A stretch of 64,000 nucleotides of DNA from Aphrophora alni. Lineage: Eukaryota > Arthropoda > Insecta > Hemiptera > Aphrophoridae. This document shows positions 61,294-64,000 of the stretch, piece by piece. The number at the start of each line of letters is the position of its first letter. The first letter of the stretch is position 1. Under the pieces are notes generated by a model that worked only from the letters and a program-made list of their open reading frames with translations, ran no database searches and was not told the DNA's origin. The stretch covers positions 91,032,301 through 91,096,300 of the forward strand of contig OY740770.1 in assembly GCA_963513935.1 (NCBI GenBank). The letters run 5' to 3'. A program made the position numbers and the translations under genes.

Positions 61294-64000
61294 CTATCAA
61301 TACCAAATATTTTAGGAACAACAAACTAATATTTTTACATACTTCTCGTTTCGTTTTACATTACATTTTACGTAAACAATACAAACTAATTGTCAACCAG
61401 TTAATGGTGTTTATTTATGCTATAATAATAAGTATAATCTTCCAGTAACCCGTCTGTAATATATATTTGCTATTTTTTGAACAGCGGCATTATTTGGTAA
61501 ACATATTGCCGCAAAAATAAAAGATATGTTTTAAGAATAATTAACAAAATTTTGTTTTAAGTGCAAACTCTGTCAACTCAGTTGATTGACCCTCGCTTTT
61601 AACTTTATATCAGTCTGTGACACGTTTCATTTTCTATCGTTAATGTATCTTTAAACTACCTGTTACTAAGATCTAAAATTGTTAAAAAATCTATATAAAA
61701 AAAGATTAAATGAACATAGAGTAAATAACTTCTGGTCCAAAGCTATTAGCGTCATAGTCGGAAGAAGGCAAGAGTTGGTCAGGAGAAACGATAATTATTT
61801 TCTAATATCATATTCTCTTTATTGCATTTCGGAATCATATAAAATAATACTACCTTTAGGTAGCTTGCAGTAGGATGAAGTTGTTTAAAGTTTCAACGCT
61901 TCATTGGGGTGAGAGAAAACTTGAGAAGTTTACAGTACACACTTGGGAATATCCTTGAATACTAAATTTGATATTAGATCCAAGACCCAAGCCAGTGTAG
62001 TTTACAAATGGTTATCGCAACGCTCCATTTGTACTCGCATCATAAAGTCTCTACAATCTTTAAAGCTAACAGTAAACTCCTTTTCATATTAACCTGTTTA
62101 AAAAAATAATAATAACGTGTTTACGTGTTATTAAAAACCAAACAATATAATTGGTTTTAATTCGCTTTATTCTTTATAGTTTTTATAAATAAATCGTATA
62201 TTTTAGGTTATATATTTTAAAACTTGAAAACTTATTTCGAAAACAAACAATACATTATATTTTTATCTTTTATTTAAGCGTGATTATCAATTCAGTATAA
62301 AAGAATAATGTGTACTTTTAAACACTGTCTATTATAAATATAACTATGTGTTTGTTTAACTTTTCAATAGTTTGGACAATTTATGTTTGATTTCATTTAA
62401 CCTGAAGAATTACTGTTTGAATGTAGTATTACTAGTAGTTCATCGTGTTTTGTTAGGTTTGCATGGTATAACAGCTTGACTCTACCAATACTGATGTTAT
62501 GCTTTGTAGAAAACGTTTGTTAAAACCCAGACAATAAACGCATAATTATATCTACCGTAACTTCTTGTATAAACTATCCAAATATTGTTTAGCCATTGTA
62601 AAACTATAAAATAACTAAGTTATTACTGTACATTAATATACATAGATCCTATATTATGTACAATGCCTCTTTCCTATTAACTATCTTTGACCAACTCTTG
62701 TTGTCGACCGACTCTGACACGTATTTGATGGTTAGAAGTTTATAATAAATCATATTTTTTCCTATTTGTAAGACAATGGTGACTACTTTCAAACAACATC
62801 ACCAACAAGTAATACGGTTATTTATTTAGTAGATCTCTGTTATTAAATTTAACTAAATTTGTATTTGTTACAATAATTTATTTTAGTTCTATCTAGTTAA
62901 CTCTATTTATTAAAGTATATCTATAAAGTGTACATAACTGTTTTCTTGTTTCAATGAATTCCCTATAGACTTCAAGCTGAAGGATTACTTGAGCTTTGAG
63001 ACAGGCGGTTTGCTTTTATAATACATGTCTACTCGTTGTGACATTTACTCATGGGAATAAATAGTATTAAATCTCTTGCTTTACCTTCTACTATATTAGA
63101 ATATTTTAAACTTTTTTTTTCTAAAATCCTTCACAGTGACACACGAAAATAACGTTATTTTAAAATCATAGTTAAAATTATTCAAACAAAATATAAAACA
63201 CAATTTTAACATTAGTACAATGTTGAATCTGTGTGTTCATGTTTATAAAGTTATCACCTAAAATCCTAGAATTGTACAAGAAAACGAGTTATTGTGTAAA
63301 TTCAATTGAATATTAAAAAAACTTCCTAATAATGAAATGAACTAAATTTACACAATTATATGATTTCATTCCCATTTTCTCATTTTCTCATTATCTCATT
63401 TTCCCCAACCCCCTAAATAAATTGGTTTCGTTTCTAATGTTGAATTACATGATTGAAACTAGTATCAAATCATGTTCTCAGAGTTAAATATCATTATAGA
63501 GTTTTAACACTTCCTTTTAAATTTTTGATGACTTGTACAGACGAGCAGTTAAAAATGGTCACTGTGGTATCAACTGGCATAATGAATGATTTATTAACTA
63601 GTTTTGAGACTAGGGATAATTGTCTATTTAGTATTACTCATAATAATGTAAACAACATATGATACATTATAGTATTACCTAATTTTAATAAACTTAGGAT
63701 TTTTGTTGTTTTTTTTAAAGAAATTAAGTTGGATATCGCTTTTTTACTATTGTTTACACATGTAATTATGTATACTGTATGATTAAGCACAAAGTGTTGC
63801 TTTGGAAACCAAAAATGTAGTTATCACAAGCCTTCCATCAAACGCTGACATTGAAGTCCATTCGTAGAGATTACTAAAAATAAACTTGAAATTAAAAATA
63901 AATGATTCTTACTTGCCAGTTTGTACATCATTTGAATTTTAACAATATTTTATTCAACCAATTTATTCAATCAAATTTTTGTGTTTTTATTTCATTTATT
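61294..64000. other. AT-rich DNA, no gene seen
   Basis: A 64-codon + frame at 61679-61873 has no known motif. 61740-62060 is marginally less AT-rich. Nothing else is supported. Confidence 0.45.

Noticed and set aside
1..64000. CRISPR array, operon or prokaryotic system
   Set aside because: No spaced short repeats with unique spacers; low coding density, microsatellites and LINEs are eukaryotic.

Overview
This is a strongly AT-rich eukaryotic window with no recognisable host protein-coding gene. It looks like intergenic or intronic DNA from an arthropod, most likely an insect. A hemipteran is my guess from the mix of LINEs, Penelope, Mutator-like and hAT elements and from the long (TA)n and (TG)n microsatellites, but nothing in the window fixes the species. 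There are no operons, prokaryotic signals or CRISPR arrays.

The landmark is one nearly complete non-LTR retrotransposon at about 25.30-30.76 kb on the + strand. It has a GC-rich 5' UTR, an intact ORF1, and an overlapping ORF2 that encodes an APE endonuclease, a reverse transcriptase, RNase H and a C-terminal zinc-knuckle-like region. It ends in a poly(A) tail, and a short candidate target-site duplication flanks it. ORF2 carries three in-frame stops and two single-base frame shifts, so this copy is dead but young.

The rest is an older transposon graveyard, readable only from protein motifs. Plus-strand LINE 3' pieces lie at 4.2-4.84 kb (R1-like), 37.8-38.2 kb, 57.3-57.7 kb (RNase H) and 60.2-61.3 kb (CR1-like RT). 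Minus-strand LINE pieces lie at 45.0-45.9 kb (RNase H plus knuckle) and 48.07-48.6 kb (Jockey-like RT end). A Mutator-like transposase remnant is at 20.98-21.66 kb (-). A Penelope-like GIY-YIG remnant with a hammerhead-like motif is at about 21.9-22.66 kb (+). A 5'-truncated hAT transposase is at 41.96-43.31 kb (+).

Non-coding structure includes a roughly 390 bp element with imperfect 57 bp terminal inverted repeats (16.3-16.7 kb), two smaller inverted-repeat elements (19.0 and 39.0 kb), a 150 bp-period duplication (38.75-39.04 kb), two dispersed repeat pairs (3.94/18.44 kb and 41.47/59.34 kb), and many long microsatellites. Three less AT-rich islands (16.4-16.5, 17.4-17.9 and 31.0-31.1 kb) each carry a perfect TGACGTCA palindrome. 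Two of these islands may belong to LTR-element remnants or promoters. The remaining stretches are AT-rich DNA in which I see nothing assignable.
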